DNA of 64,000 nt. Source: RGIG7179 sp051893555 (GTDB taxonomy: Bacteria > Bacillota > Clostridia > Peptostreptococcales > Anaerovoracaceae). Within the stretch, counting starts at the first letter, position 1, and each line of letters starts with the position of its first letter. The stretch lies in the NCBI GenBank assembly GCA_051893555.1, contig JBJFHL010000018.1:3833-67832 (forward strand), read 5' to 3'. Positions 8,914 through 16,652 of the stretch are shown piece by piece. Below the pieces are notes generated by a model. The model had not been told where the DNA came from and ran no database searches. It saw nothing but the letters and a program-made list of their open reading frames with translations. The position numbers were made by a program, and so were the translations under genes.

Positions 8914-8931
8914 AACGAAAGGGGATATATG

Positions 8932-9309
8932 ATGAATACAATGAAAAAAAGGCTGCCTGACGCAGAACTGGAAGTGATGCAGGCTGTCTGGGCATGCGAA
9001 TCACCTGTGACACGGGCAGAGATAGAGGAAATTCTGAAGGATTCTCATCCGATGGCACCGACCACCTTGCTGACTCTGCTGACACGACTGTCAGAGAAAG
9101 GTTTCATCCGGATCGAAAAGGAGGGACGCAGTGCCCGGTATTATCCACTGGTATCCCGTCAGGACTATCTGGCACAGCAAAGCAGGCGCTTCCTGGATAA
9201 GCTCTGTGGTGGCAGCCTGCCCACTTTCGCGGCGGCGCTCTGTGACAGCGGCCTGACCAAGGAGGAAATAGAGGAACTCAGAGATCTTCTGGAAAGGGAT
9301 CTGCTATGA
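8932..9309 (+). CDS. BlaI/MecI/CopY-family transcriptional repressor
   Basis: A winged-helix repressor of about 125 residues. The N-terminal DNA-binding part has the typical LPDAELEVMQAVW opening and a recognition region around TTLLTLLTRLSEKGFI, followed by a C-terminal helical dimerisation part that in BlaI carries the cleavage site for the sensor protease. There are two adjacent ATG codons (8929 and 8932). The second has the better 7-base spacing from GGGG. Two cognate-looking operators sit in its promoter. The stop overlaps the start of the M56 gene by four bases (ATGA). No beta-lactamase is nearby, so the controlled response is unknown. Confidence 0.9.
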   Translation: MNTMKKRLPDAELEVMQAVWACESPVTRAEIEEILKDSHPMAPTTLLTLLTRLSEKGFIRIEKEGRSARYYPLVSRQDYLAQQSRRFLDKLCGGSLPTFAAALCDSGLTKEEIEELRDLLERDLL

Positions 9310-10796
9310 GTCTGGTGTTATTTGCAAGAGTGGTGATCAGCCTGATCTTCAGTGCGATGCTTGGGTGGGTCGTGATAGACAGGCAGCATAATGAAGCTGG
9401 AGAGGACTGGACCGGAAGGGCTTCAGAGGTTCAGAGATATCTGCCTTATGTTTCTGGGGGGCTTCTTCCGTTTTTTTTGTTTGCCATGGCGGGTGCCAGC
9501 CTGTTGCTTGACGGACTTTTAGATACAGCGGAACGCATGATTTCGATGTGTTTCGGCATTTTCCTGCATATCAGTGTCTATTTCCTGATCTTAGCTTCCG
9601 TGCTTCCGTTTCTGCGAAAACACATCAGTGCCAGAGCTTGCGCCATGCTGTGGATGATCCCAAACTATCTTTATCTGGTCTATCAGGGTACTATGCAAAT
9701 TCCGGAACCCTTGTTGGTCGTCCATGTGCCGGGAACAAGGCTCATGTGGATATTGTTTTTCGTATGGCTGGCAGGTTTTTTCGCAGTGCTCCTGTGGAAG
9801 ATGATCTGTCATCTTGTTTTTCGCCGGCAACTTCTGAAGGATACTGTTGCTGTTACAGATTCGGAAGTGAACGAAATATGGAATTCTGAGATTGAACGGG
9901 CGGGAATACGAAAGCCGAAATGCGGACTGGTTATTTCACCGAAGGCAGCAACGCCGCTGTCCATAGGCCTCTTTCGGCGCACAACCTGTGTGGTGCTCCC
10001 GAATCGCCAGTACTCGCCGGATGCCCTTGCACTGATTTTTCGTCACGAGATCATCCACATCGGGCGTGAAGATGCATGGACCAAGTTTTTCCTTGTGTTT
10101 TGCACTGCATTATGCTGGTTCAACCCGCTGATGTGGATGGCAACGAAAAAAAGTACGGAGGATCTGGAACTGAGCTGTGATGAGACCGTCTTGCTGTATG
10201 CGGACCATGCAGTGCGGCGACAGTATGCAGAGTTGATCCTTGATACTGCAGGAGATCCGCGGGGCTTTACCACCTGTCTTTCCGCAACCGCATCATCCCT
10301 GCGATACCGGCTGGCAAACATCATGAAGCCGGTCCGGCGCCGCAGCGGTGCAGTCGTCGTGGGGCTGGTCTTTTTTCTATTGATTATGAGCTTCGGATAT
10401 GTTGGACTCACCTATGGAGAATATACCGGTGCAGAAGTGCTTTATCCGTTGGAGAATAGCGGGCAGTACACGCTGTATGGGAACATTTGGACCGATGGGG
10501 ACAGCTTTGAATGTACAGATCCGTCCGCATTACAGAACTATATGAAGGGCCTGACGATGGAACGGTTCACCGGATCCTATTCCTTCGAAGACAGTGAGAA
10601 ACAGTTTTGTTTCACATATGAAACACCGCAGGGCTTTTTAGGGGTCACACTGTCAGACCATGCTCTGGAACTGACTCCGCTCTATGAAGTAGAAGACGGC
10701 GCAGACTACTACATCCCGGAAGGGGTGGACTGGGCTTATCTGCATACACTCATCGAACCACGGGCAGGCATGAAAACGAACTCGGAAACCCAGTGA
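9306..10796 (+). CDS. BlaR1/MecR1-like M56 membrane zinc metalloprotease
   Basis: A 496-residue membrane protein with about four N-terminal membrane segments. The cytoplasmic zinc protease motif HEIIHIG is near residue 246 and the third ligand region LELSCDETVL near 286. A further membrane segment around 350 is followed by a short extracytoplasmic tail of about 125 residues. In BlaR1 that tail is a penicillin-binding domain of about 250 residues with STxK. Here it is too short and has no such motif, so the signal is not obviously a beta-lactam. On activation it should cleave the BlaI-type repressor encoded just upstream. Transcription ends facing the convergent sirtuin gene. Confidence 0.88.
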   Translation: MSLVLFARVVISLIFSAMLGWVVIDRQHNEAGEDWTGRASEVQRYLPYVSGGLLPFFLFAMAGASLLLDGLLDTAERMISMCFGIFLHISVYFLILASVLPFLRKHISARACAMLWMIPNYLYLVYQGTMQIPEPLLVVHVPGTRLMWILFFVWLAGFFAVLLWKMICHLVFRRQLLKDTVAVTDSEVNEIWNSEIERAGIRKPKCGLVISPKAATPLSIGLFRRTTCVVLPNRQYSPDALALIFRHEIIHIGREDAWTKFFLVFCTALCWFNPLMWMATKKSTEDLELSCDETVLLYADHAVRRQYAELILDTAGDPRGFTTCLSATASSLRYRLANIMKPVRRRSGAVVVGLVFFLLIMSFGYVGLTYGEYTGAEVLYPLENSGQYTLYGNIWTDGDSFECTDPSALQNYMKGLTMERFTGSYSFEDSEKQFCFTYETPQGFLGVTLSDHALELTPLYEVEDGADYYIPEGVDWAYLHTLIEPRAGMKTNSETQ

Positions 10797-10809
10797 TCTC
10801 ACAGTGATC

Positions 10810-11682
10810 TCACACCTTCTGAAGAACCACCCCGATATCTCCGTTGATGCAGATGGAGCGATCCGCAATCGCCGCATTTGTAAATGCTTCCCCCTGGTTG
10901 ATGCAGGCGTATGCAGCATTGGGATTCTGCGCTGTCATCTGCCAAAAAGGATATTTGATGATGCCGGGGGTATTGGCACCCACGCCCAGTTCCAGGAAGA
11001 GGATCCTGCGGCCTCGGCAGCGGCTGAGGAAGTTTTCATAGCGGCGGTAGGCGGCATGCCAGCCCTCGTCTTCCACAAAGGTGAAATCACACCGCAGGTT
11101 CATGGCCATGGGCCTGCCGCAGACCGGACAGCGGGGTACCAACTCTGTAGGCACTCGCATGTCCTTCTGCTGCGTCAGCATCTTACGGACGGTCTCCTCG
11201 TTGTCATAGGTCTTCCCATGGCAGGGCAGGCTGCACTGCCAGAGACCATAATCCCCCTGGGTGTAGAAGAGCCGGGATTTATCGAACCCAGCCCGCTGGA
11301 ACTGGTGATCCACGTTGGTGGTCAGGACGAAATAGTCCTTCTCTTTCACCAGGTTCAGAAGCTGGTCATAGACCGGAAGCGGCGGCGCAGTGTACCTGTT
11401 CAGAAAAATGTGGCGGCTCCACCAGGCCCATTTCTCCTCCTGACTTTCGAACGGATAAAAGCCGCCGGTGTACATGTCGGTGATACCGTATTTTTCCATG
11501 AAGTCCGAGAAGTTTTCTTCAAACCGTGGTCCGGCGTAGGTCAGGCCGGCTGCTGTGGATAGTCCGGCCCCTGCACCGATGACCACGGCCTCTGCTTCCT
11601 CCAGGGCCTGACGGAGGCCCTGCATATTCTCACTGCGGAAGCAGTCTTCTGTAAATTTCTTCGTCCTGTTCCTGAAATACAT
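10810..11682 (-). CDS. Class M sirtuin (SirTM-like, macrodomain-linked)
   Basis: A 290-residue Sir2-fold protein. The NAD-binding GAGAGLST is at residues 36-43 and the zinc cysteines at C150, C154, C185 and C188. The site that in deacetylases reads NIDGLH is TNVDHQFQRAG (122-132). That change and the neighbouring macrodomain gene mark the class M sirtuins, which act as protein ADP-ribosyltransferases rather than deacetylases. The start at 11682 has GGGGGTG upstream and overlaps the macrodomain gene by 53 bases; a later ATG at 11625 has no clear ribosome site. Known partners GcvH-L and LplA2 are not in this window, so the target is open. Confidence 0.88.
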   Translation of the reverse strand: MYFRNRTKKFTEDCFRSENMQGLRQALEEAEAVVIGAGAGLSTAAGLTYAGPRFEENFSDFMEKYGITDMYTGGFYPFESQEEKWAWWSRHIFLNRYTAPPLPVYDQLLNLVKEKDYFVLTTNVDHQFQRAGFDKSRLFYTQGDYGLWQCSLPCHGKTYDNEETVRKMLTQQKDMRVPTELVPRCPVCGRPMAMNLRCDFTFVEDEGWHAAYRRYENFLSRCRGRRILFLELGVGANTPGIIKYPFWQMTAQNPNAAYACINQGEAFTNAAIADRSICINGDIGVVLQKV

Positions 11683-12421
11683 TAAAAATCACCCCCATGT
11701 TGCTTTTCGTTTCTGCAAGATATTCTGTAACGGTTTCCACTGCGATTTCTGCGGCTTTCTGATTGGGGAAACAGAAAACCCCGGTAGAAATGCAGCAGAA
11801 CGCGATGCTACCGATGCCGTTCTGATCTGCCAGCTGCAGGCAGGATCGGTAACAGGATGCCAGCTGATCGCAGTGCTGCCGGGTCAGCGGCCCCTGTACG
11901 ATGGGACCGACGGTGTGAATCACAAAGTCACAGGGCAGGTTGTATGCCGGTGTGATTTTCGCCTGGCCGGTGGGCTCTGCATATCCCTGGGCAGTCATGA
12001 TGTCCGCACATCTGGCCCGGAGCTGAACCCCGGCAAAGGTGTGAATGCAGTTATCGATGCAGCTGTGGCAGGGCTGATAGCAGCCGGTCATGCCGCTGTT
12101 TGCCGCATTGACGATGGCACCGCAAGCCAGGGTGGTGATGTCACCGCGCCAGAGACGGATTCCATCCCGCAAAATCCGCAGATCCGACAGCTTCACAATG
12201 CCTCGGTTTTTCACTTCTTCTTGCAGGTATGTATCCTGCACCTGCAGAAATTCCTCGTCCGGCCATCCCGGCATGCGGATATTCATCAGACTGCGGAGAA
12301 GGCGCCGCTGCCCGCCTTCGTCTTTCGGCATCGGCAGGCTGCTGCAGGCCGGATTTTCCTGCAGCAGCCGCCGGATCAGCCAGATGCGCCGTTCTTTCTG
12401 ATTCATGCGGTTTACGTCCAT
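11630..12421 (-). CDS. Zinc-type macrodomain ADP-ribosyl hydrolase
   Basis: A 263-residue protein. An N-terminal helical region of about 75 residues precedes a macrodomain with VNAAN (104-108) for ADP-ribose binding and a cysteine/histidine loop, GCYQPCHSCIDN (113-124). C114, H119 and C121 are candidate zinc ligands, as in the zinc-dependent macrodomains found beside class M sirtuins. It should remove ADP-ribose placed by the sirtuin. The start lies 7 bases after the upstream flavin-fold gene and lacks a good ribosome site, which suggests translational coupling. It overlaps the sirtuin gene by 53 bases. Confidence 0.88.
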   Translation of the reverse strand: MDVNRMNQKERRIWLIRRLLQENPACSSLPMPKDEGGQRRLLRSLMNIRMPGWPDEEFLQVQDTYLQEEVKNRGIVKLSDLRILRDGIRLWRGDITTLACGAIVNAANSGMTGCYQPCHSCIDNCIHTFAGVQLRARCADIMTAQGYAEPTGQAKITPAYNLPCDFVIHTVGPIVQGPLTRQHCDQLASCYRSCLQLADQNGIGSIAFCCISTGVFCFPNQKAAEIAVETVTEYLAETKSNMGVIFNVFQEQDEEIYRRLLPQ

Positions 12422-12427
12422 GGCGGA

Positions 12428-12823
12428 TTAAAATTCATACGGTGGATTGCCGGAAAAGTCTGCAATGACACCATGGGGTTCGTCCAGATAAAAGACTTCG
12501 AAGATTGGATTATCTGCGCTGCCGTACTGACTCTTTACGATTGGGTTATTCATGCAGGCTTCTTTCACTGTCATATTGTTTTCGAATACTACCTTGCCGC
12601 TGAGACGAATCCAGGCAAACTCCGGACTGGAAACGGAGACCTGAACATTTGGATTTTCCTGCATGTCTTTATAGACTTCCTTGGTGCTGTTGGTGCAGAA
12701 CCAGAGTTTTCCATCCTGCTCTAATGCGAACATGAACGGGCGGCATTTCGCCTTGCCGTCGCGGCCTACGGTGGCCAGATACTGAACCGGATTTGCTTCT
12801 AAAAATTCTACGACTTTTTTCAT
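12428..12823 (-). CDS. Pyridoxamine 5'-phosphate oxidase-fold flavoprotein
   Basis: A 131-residue split-barrel protein. Its opening, VEFLEANPVQYLATVGRDG, and the following CRPFMFALEQDGKLWFCTN are typical of small FMN-binding PNPOx-like proteins, some of which reduce nitroaromatics or act on flavins or heme; the substrate is unknown. The start at 12823 has a strong AAGGAGG. It is the first gene of the leftward operon with the macrodomain and sirtuin genes, and has its own promoter at 12890-12918. Divergent from it is an HxlR regulator. Flavin-fold proteins next to an HxlR regulator often form a redox- or electrophile-response pair; that is inference here. Confidence 0.85.
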   Translation of the reverse strand: MKKVVEFLEANPVQYLATVGRDGKAKCRPFMFALEQDGKLWFCTNSTKEVYKDMQENPNVQVSVSSPEFAWIRLSGKVVFENNMTVKEACMNNPIVKSQYGSADNPIFEVFYLDEPHGVIADFSGNPPYEF

Positions 12824-12889
12824 GATGTGTTCCTCCTTGAAATCATTTTTATGGTTTATGGGTTTTGGTATGATTTTGTTTCTGGCCTA

Positions 12890-12918
12890 ATAGTACGCCA
12901 TCGGCAGCTTTTGCACAA
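12890..12918 (-). promoter_or_regulatory. Promoter of the flavoprotein-macrodomain-sirtuin operon
   Basis: Read leftward, TTGTGC (12913-12918) and TACTAT (12890-12895) are separated by 17 bases, about 67 bases before the ATG of the flavoprotein gene. Confidence 0.6.
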
Positions 12919-12940
12919 GTACGCACAATATTGTGGTATA

Positions 12941-12956
12941 GTTACCGGGAAGTAAC
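12941..12956. promoter_or_regulatory. Dyad in the HxlR divergent promoter region
   Basis: GTTAC-6-GTAAC (12941-12956) is a 5+6+5 inverted repeat between the two divergent genes. A shorter GTAA-1-TTAC lies at 13014-13022, nearer the HxlR start. Both are candidate operators for the regulator; binding is not proven. Confidence 0.4.
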
Positions 12957-13061
12957 CCTTGGGAAATTCCAGTGTATTTAGAGAGAAAAAAGTTTGTAGA
13001 GTGGATTTTGCGGGTAAGTTACAAAAAGAAACTATAAAGAAAGAAACGGAGGGAGAACGTC

Positions 13062-13391
13062 GTGAGTGAGGAAAGAAAGCTGCCGGCCTGTCCGGTGGAG
13101 ACGACCCTGATGCTCATCGGGGATAAGTGGAAGGTGCTGATTTTGAGAGATCTGATGCCGGGGACGAAGCGGTTCGGCGAGCTGAAGAAGTCCATCGGTA
13201 CCGTGTCCCAGAAAGTGCTGACGGCGCAGCTGCGGGAGATGGAGGCCCAGGGACTGGTGTCCCGAAAGGTGTATGCCGAGGTGCCGCCGCGGGTGGAATA
13301 TACCCTGACGGAGACGGGGTGCAGTCTGAAGCCGGTGCTGGATGCCATGTGGGCGTGGGGCGAGGAATATAAGGCGAAGAATGAAAAATAA
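13062..13391 (+). CDS. HxlR-family winged-helix regulator
   Basis: A 109-residue protein with the family hallmarks: an N-terminal cysteine (CPVETTLMLIGDKWK, C10), the helix-turn-helix around RFGELKKSIGTVSQKVLTAQL and the wing YTLTETG. HxlR members often sense electrophiles or thiol stress through that N-terminal Cys. The GTG start at 13062 follows GGAGGGA. It is divergent from the flavoprotein-macrodomain-sirtuin operon, which it may control. A strong hairpin directly after it overlaps the 3' end of citX. Confidence 0.9.
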   Translation: MSEERKLPACPVETTLMLIGDKWKVLILRDLMPGTKRFGELKKSIGTVSQKVLTAQLREMEAQGLVSRKVYAEVPPRVEYTLTETGCSLKPVLDAMWAWGEEYKAKNEK

Positions 13392-13393
13392 AA

Positions 13394-13436
13394 TATCCTG
13401 CCGTCTCCGGGCTGTTACAGCCCGGCGTCCGACAGG
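13394..13436 (-). terminator. Terminator at the end of the glutamate-pathway operon
   Basis: CCGGGCTG (13407-13414) pairs with CAGCCCGG (13418-13425), extended by TCCTG/CAGGA outer arms. The leftward transcript continues into a T-rich run (ATATTTTATTTTTC). The citX stop codon sits in the loop. It may also serve the HxlR gene, but the T tract on that side is weak. Confidence 0.7.
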
Positions 13437-14029
13437 ATTTCGGCTATCTTTTCCAGGAGCTGGTCCATGGTGTGGGCCCGGCTTCTGGCGCAGGCTTTCG
13501 CGTCTTCCTCGCAAAGCAGACACCGCCGAGGTGCTGCTCCCAGCTGACTTCTGCTGATGCTGCGCGGAAAGTTCTCTCCGGCAACCAGCACGTCCATATC
13601 AAAGAGTCTTCCAAGGTCGCTGCCTTCTTCCACAGAGACAGCGGCTTTTTTTATGTCCAGTGCCTCCAGCGCCAATTTTTCGGAGTCAGCAGCGCTGTTT
13701 GCTGCATCGCCCCGGACAACCAGATAGGCTTCCGGGCCGGTGGCAAGGGGACGGAATTCTTCGTGGAGAATGGTGAAGCTGCATTCCGAACCACAGCGGT
13801 TTGAAAGTATCGCTTTTAGACGATGAGTTCCTGTTTCCAGTGCTTTGCGGTATCGGGGGCTGTCTTTCACTGGACCGGGGATGTTCAGGGTCATGGAGAT
13901 CAGAGCGGCACCGGGGTATTTGTTTAACAGTTCTTTCTGATGGCATACCCGGTTTTCCCGGGCGTCCAGCAGGTCCATCAGGGTCAGCTGGCGTGAGGCG
14001 GCATCCGTGTGGGTGGTCGGTGTGTTCAT
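13415..14029 (-). CDS. citX: Apo-citrate lyase phosphoribosyl-dephospho-CoA transferase
   Basis: A 204-residue CitX. It transfers the 2'-(5-triphosphoribosyl)-3'-dephospho-CoA group to a serine of the lyase acyl carrier protein CitD. Recognisable family blocks are GRLFDMDVL near residue 140 and the Cys-rich end CLLCEEDAKACARSRAHT near 170. Its start overlaps the citC stop by four bases (ATGA), and it is the last gene of the operon. In this context the lyase is more likely a citramalate lyase, which carries the same prosthetic group. Confidence 0.93.
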   Translation of the reverse strand: MNTPTTHTDAASRQLTLMDLLDARENRVCHQKELLNKYPGAALISMTLNIPGPVKDSPRYRKALETGTHRLKAILSNRCGSECSFTILHEEFRPLATGPEAYLVVRGDAANSAADSEKLALEALDIKKAAVSVEEGSDLGRLFDMDVLVAGENFPRSISRSQLGAAPRRCLLCEEDAKACARSRAHTMDQLLEKIAEILSDAGL

Positions 14030-15108
14030 CGGTCCAGGTCCTCCTTCATAAGATAGTCCAGTGTTGTCTGGGGCAGAAGCGCAGACAGGTCAGAGATCAG
14101 CTGCGAAGACGGATTTTCCAGAGAATCCAGACTGTCACCGAGAAGCGCCCGGACGCGGGATGCGCTGACCGGCTGACCATCCTGCTCCAGACGCGGGATC
14201 TCCAGTACTTCGATGCCATCCTTCGGCAGGCGGGCTTTCAGGGTTTCGTTATAGACGGCAGTCACCGGGGACAGAGGCTCGGTGCCGATATAACGGCGGG
14301 TGATACCCAGCTGCGGCGCGATGTGGCGGCAGAAAATCTCTGCATCCATGGCAGTCTGTGCTTTCGCCAGGTTTTCTTCCTTCGTGAAGTAGCTGGGGAA
14401 GGTCAGGGACGAGACACAGTAGCGGCTACCGGCGATGACCGAAACATTGGAAAGATCTGCAGTGCCCCGGCGGACCATGGCGAACCGGTCGTCAAAAGAA
14501 AAGAGCGACTTGTTTTCTTCCACCACGAGAAGATAGACCAGGTCGTTTTCTGCGGCGGCCTGCTCCACAAGCCAGCGATGGCCCTTGGTAAACGGATTGC
14601 AGTTCATCACCAGCGCAGCAGCACGGGGGGCAGGAATCATGCTGCCCGCCATGGGCATGAACTGGCGGCCGCCGCTTTTTTCCATATAGTATGAGATTTC
14701 TGCGTTGCGGCGGATGATAGTGAGGCGTTCCTTATACCAGTCAATTCCGGGACTGCCCCATTCCAGCAGGGCAGCATAAGGACGGACGGATGCCACCAGA
14801 CGGAAGCCCAGGCCCTGGAACTGCACGGCTTTTTCCGGTTTGGTGAAGAGGTACAGGGCATGGGTACCCTTTTCTGCAGCCACACCGATGAGATGTGTCA
14901 GGAGCTTTCCCGTCAGATCTTCACCTTGCCGGGCTGGATCCACAGCAACGCCCTGGATCATGTCACCGGCCAGACTTCCTGTGGCTACCAGAGTTCCGGC
15001 ATCGTCAAAAACGCCTGCTGTATAGTTCACAGAAGCAGGACATTTCAGACCGCATTGGGATAATAAAGATTCCGCCTGGGACAGACGGATGGATTCCGCG
15101 TAATACAT
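14026..15108 (-). CDS. citC: [Citrate (or citramalate) pro-3S-lyase] ligase
   Basis: A 360-residue CitC that acetylates the lyase prosthetic group with acetate and ATP, switching the complex on. An N-terminal GNAT-like region (around DPARQGEDLTGKLLTHLIG) is followed by a nucleotidyltransferase domain with the adenylylation motif NCNPFTKGHRWLVE near residue 165. The start at 15108 follows AGGAGG; the frame is open for 71 more codons upstream, but that stretch crosses a hairpin and has no ribosome site. The stem-loop between citF and citC may lower expression of citC and citX compared with the structural subunits. Confidence 0.93.
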   Translation of the reverse strand: MYYAESIRLSQAESLLSQCGLKCPASVNYTAGVFDDAGTLVATGSLAGDMIQGVAVDPARQGEDLTGKLLTHLIGVAAEKGTHALYLFTKPEKAVQFQGLGFRLVASVRPYAALLEWGSPGIDWYKERLTIIRRNAEISYYMEKSGGRQFMPMAGSMIPAPRAAALVMNCNPFTKGHRWLVEQAAAENDLVYLLVVEENKSLFSFDDRFAMVRRGTADLSNVSVIAGSRYCVSSLTFPSYFTKEENLAKAQTAMDAEIFCRHIAPQLGITRRYIGTEPLSPVTAVYNETLKARLPKDGIEVLEIPRLEQDGQPVSASRVRALLGDSLDSLENPSSQLISDLSALLPQTTLDYLMKEDLDR

Positions 15109-15154
15109 GGGAGACCTCCTGTCAGAGCTATTTTCTATAAAATATACCATTTTG

Positions 15155-15188
15155 CAGAAAAAGTAAACCCGAAGGTTTACTTTTTCTG
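15155..15188 (-). terminator. UUCG-capped stem-loop between citF and citC
   Basis: A perfect 15-bp inverted repeat (15155-15169 with 15174-15188). In the leftward transcript it is closed by C(UUCG)G and its 3' arm ends in GGTTTACTTTTTCTG, which resembles a leaky terminator or a processing/stability element inside the operon. Confidence 0.6.
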
Positions 15189-15241
15189 TTTGTATCCTGT
15201 TATCCAAAGTATGGAAGTTTTCATTCAGTACAGGCAATGAC

Positions 15242-16651
15242 TTACCGTACCGGTACCTCACGGATGGTATCCAGAAGGCTGCCGTCACGATACAGCACGT
15301 TGGCCACCACACGGTCGCCAAGCTGCGGTTTTTTCGGCACGCCGTTGAGCTTTTCGGCCATTTCTTTCAGGTCATGAATATCCACCACCGGCAGACCGGC
15401 CGCAGTAAAGCGTTCTGCCAGTTCCGGTCGCTGCGGATTGACCGCAATGCCTCGTTGGGTCACCAGCACATCAATGGTGCTTCCCGGCGTAGACTTGCAA
15501 AGTACCTTGTCTACGACGATCGGCAGACGGGCACGGGATAGCGGTGCAACGATGATGGACATTTTCGCACCGGCAGCCGTATCGCTGTGACCGCCGGAAC
15601 CGCCCATGATATAGCCGTTGGAATCGGTGTGGACGTTGACATTGAAATCGGTATCGATTTCCGTGGCGCCCAGGATGACCACATCCAGGCTGTCTACAGC
15701 ACTGCTCTTGGCCGTCGGGCTGGCGTAGTGAGCGCCGCTGACTTCCATGTGGCAAGGATTGGTACGGATGGATTCCACAGCACCCAGGTCAAAGCACTGG
15801 ACATCGTACAGGGCCTTGAAGCAGCCGCTCTGAAGCATGTCTACCATGTAGGAGGTGATGCCCCCCAGGCCGTAGCTTCCCTTTACATTTTTCCGGATCA
15901 TGATGTCCTTTAGGTACTTGGCGGCAGCCAGAGATGCACCGCCTGCACCGGTCTGGAAGGAGAATCCGTCTACCAGCAGGCCGGATGCGTCAATGGCGCG
16001 GGCTGCATAGTCTGCAATCACCAGGCCCACCGGATCTTTGGTGATCTTCGTGGTACCGGAAACGATACCGGAAGGCTCGCCGATTTTTTCTACGGTTACC
16101 ACATAGTCGATGTATTCTTCCGAAATGGAGTAATCCACCAGCGGGTAGTCCACCAGATTGTCCGTGATGACTACACTTTTCGCAGCATACATGGCGTCAG
16201 CGAATGCATAGCCCAGAGAGCCGCAGGCGGAAGGACCGGTCTTACCGGTGCAGTTGCCCATGCAGTCAGCAGTCGGTGCAGCGATGAAAGCCACATCAAT
16301 CGGGGAAGCACCTCGGATAATGTCGCTTGGACGGCCGCCGTGGGTACGGAAGGTCACAGGCTTTTCCAGGATTCCTTCGCTGACCGCGCGTCCGACAACA
16401 CCGCCCATATAGTCGGTTTCAATACCGGTGATCACACCGTCACGGATATATTCAATAAAAGGTGCATGGGTGTCAAAGATGGAACTGATATTCACGTTCA
16501 GATCTTTGATCCCCAGTTCGCAGATGGCGTCCAGAACCATGACTGCCACCATATCTCCGTTCCGCAGATGGTGATGGAAGGAGATGGTCATGCCATCCTT
16601 CAGTCCGGAAAGACGGATGGCTTCTTTGATATCTTTTACCAGTTTGCTCAT
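15242..16651 (-). CDS. citF: Citrate/citramalate lyase alpha subunit (acyl carrier transferase)
   Basis: A 469-residue alpha subunit that swaps the acetyl group on the carrier protein for the substrate acyl group. The sequence is CitF-like throughout, including ISFHHHLRNGD near residue 24, RTHGGRPSDI near 93 and the glycine-rich GFSFQTGAGGASLA near 215. The start at 16651 follows GGGAGG, one base after the citE stop. The preceding genes (glmS, glmE, mal) argue that the natural substrate is (S)-citramalate, giving acetate and pyruvate. That is inference from context, because citrate and citramalate lyases share this architecture. Confidence 0.93.
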   Translation of the reverse strand: MSKLVKDIKEAIRLSGLKDGMTISFHHHLRNGDMVAVMVLDAICELGIKDLNVNISSIFDTHAPFIEYIRDGVITGIETDYMGGVVGRAVSEGILEKPVTFRTHGGRPSDIIRGASPIDVAFIAAPTADCMGNCTGKTGPSACGSLGYAFADAMYAAKSVVITDNLVDYPLVDYSISEEYIDYVVTVEKIGEPSGIVSGTTKITKDPVGLVIADYAARAIDASGLLVDGFSFQTGAGGASLAAAKYLKDIMIRKNVKGSYGLGGITSYMVDMLQSGCFKALYDVQCFDLGAVESIRTNPCHMEVSGAHYASPTAKSSAVDSLDVVILGATEIDTDFNVNVHTDSNGYIMGGSGGHSDTAAGAKMSIIVAPLSRARLPIVVDKVLCKSTPGSTIDVLVTQRGIAVNPQRPELAERFTAAGLPVVDIHDLKEMAEKLNGVPKKPQLGDRVVANVLYRDGSLLDTIREVPVR

Positions 16652-16652
16652 T

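Noticed and set aside
8932..10796. Beta-lactam resistance locus
   Set aside because: The BlaI/M56 pair has no beta-lactamase or PBP2a gene beside it, and the M56 protein lacks the penicillin-binding sensor domain.
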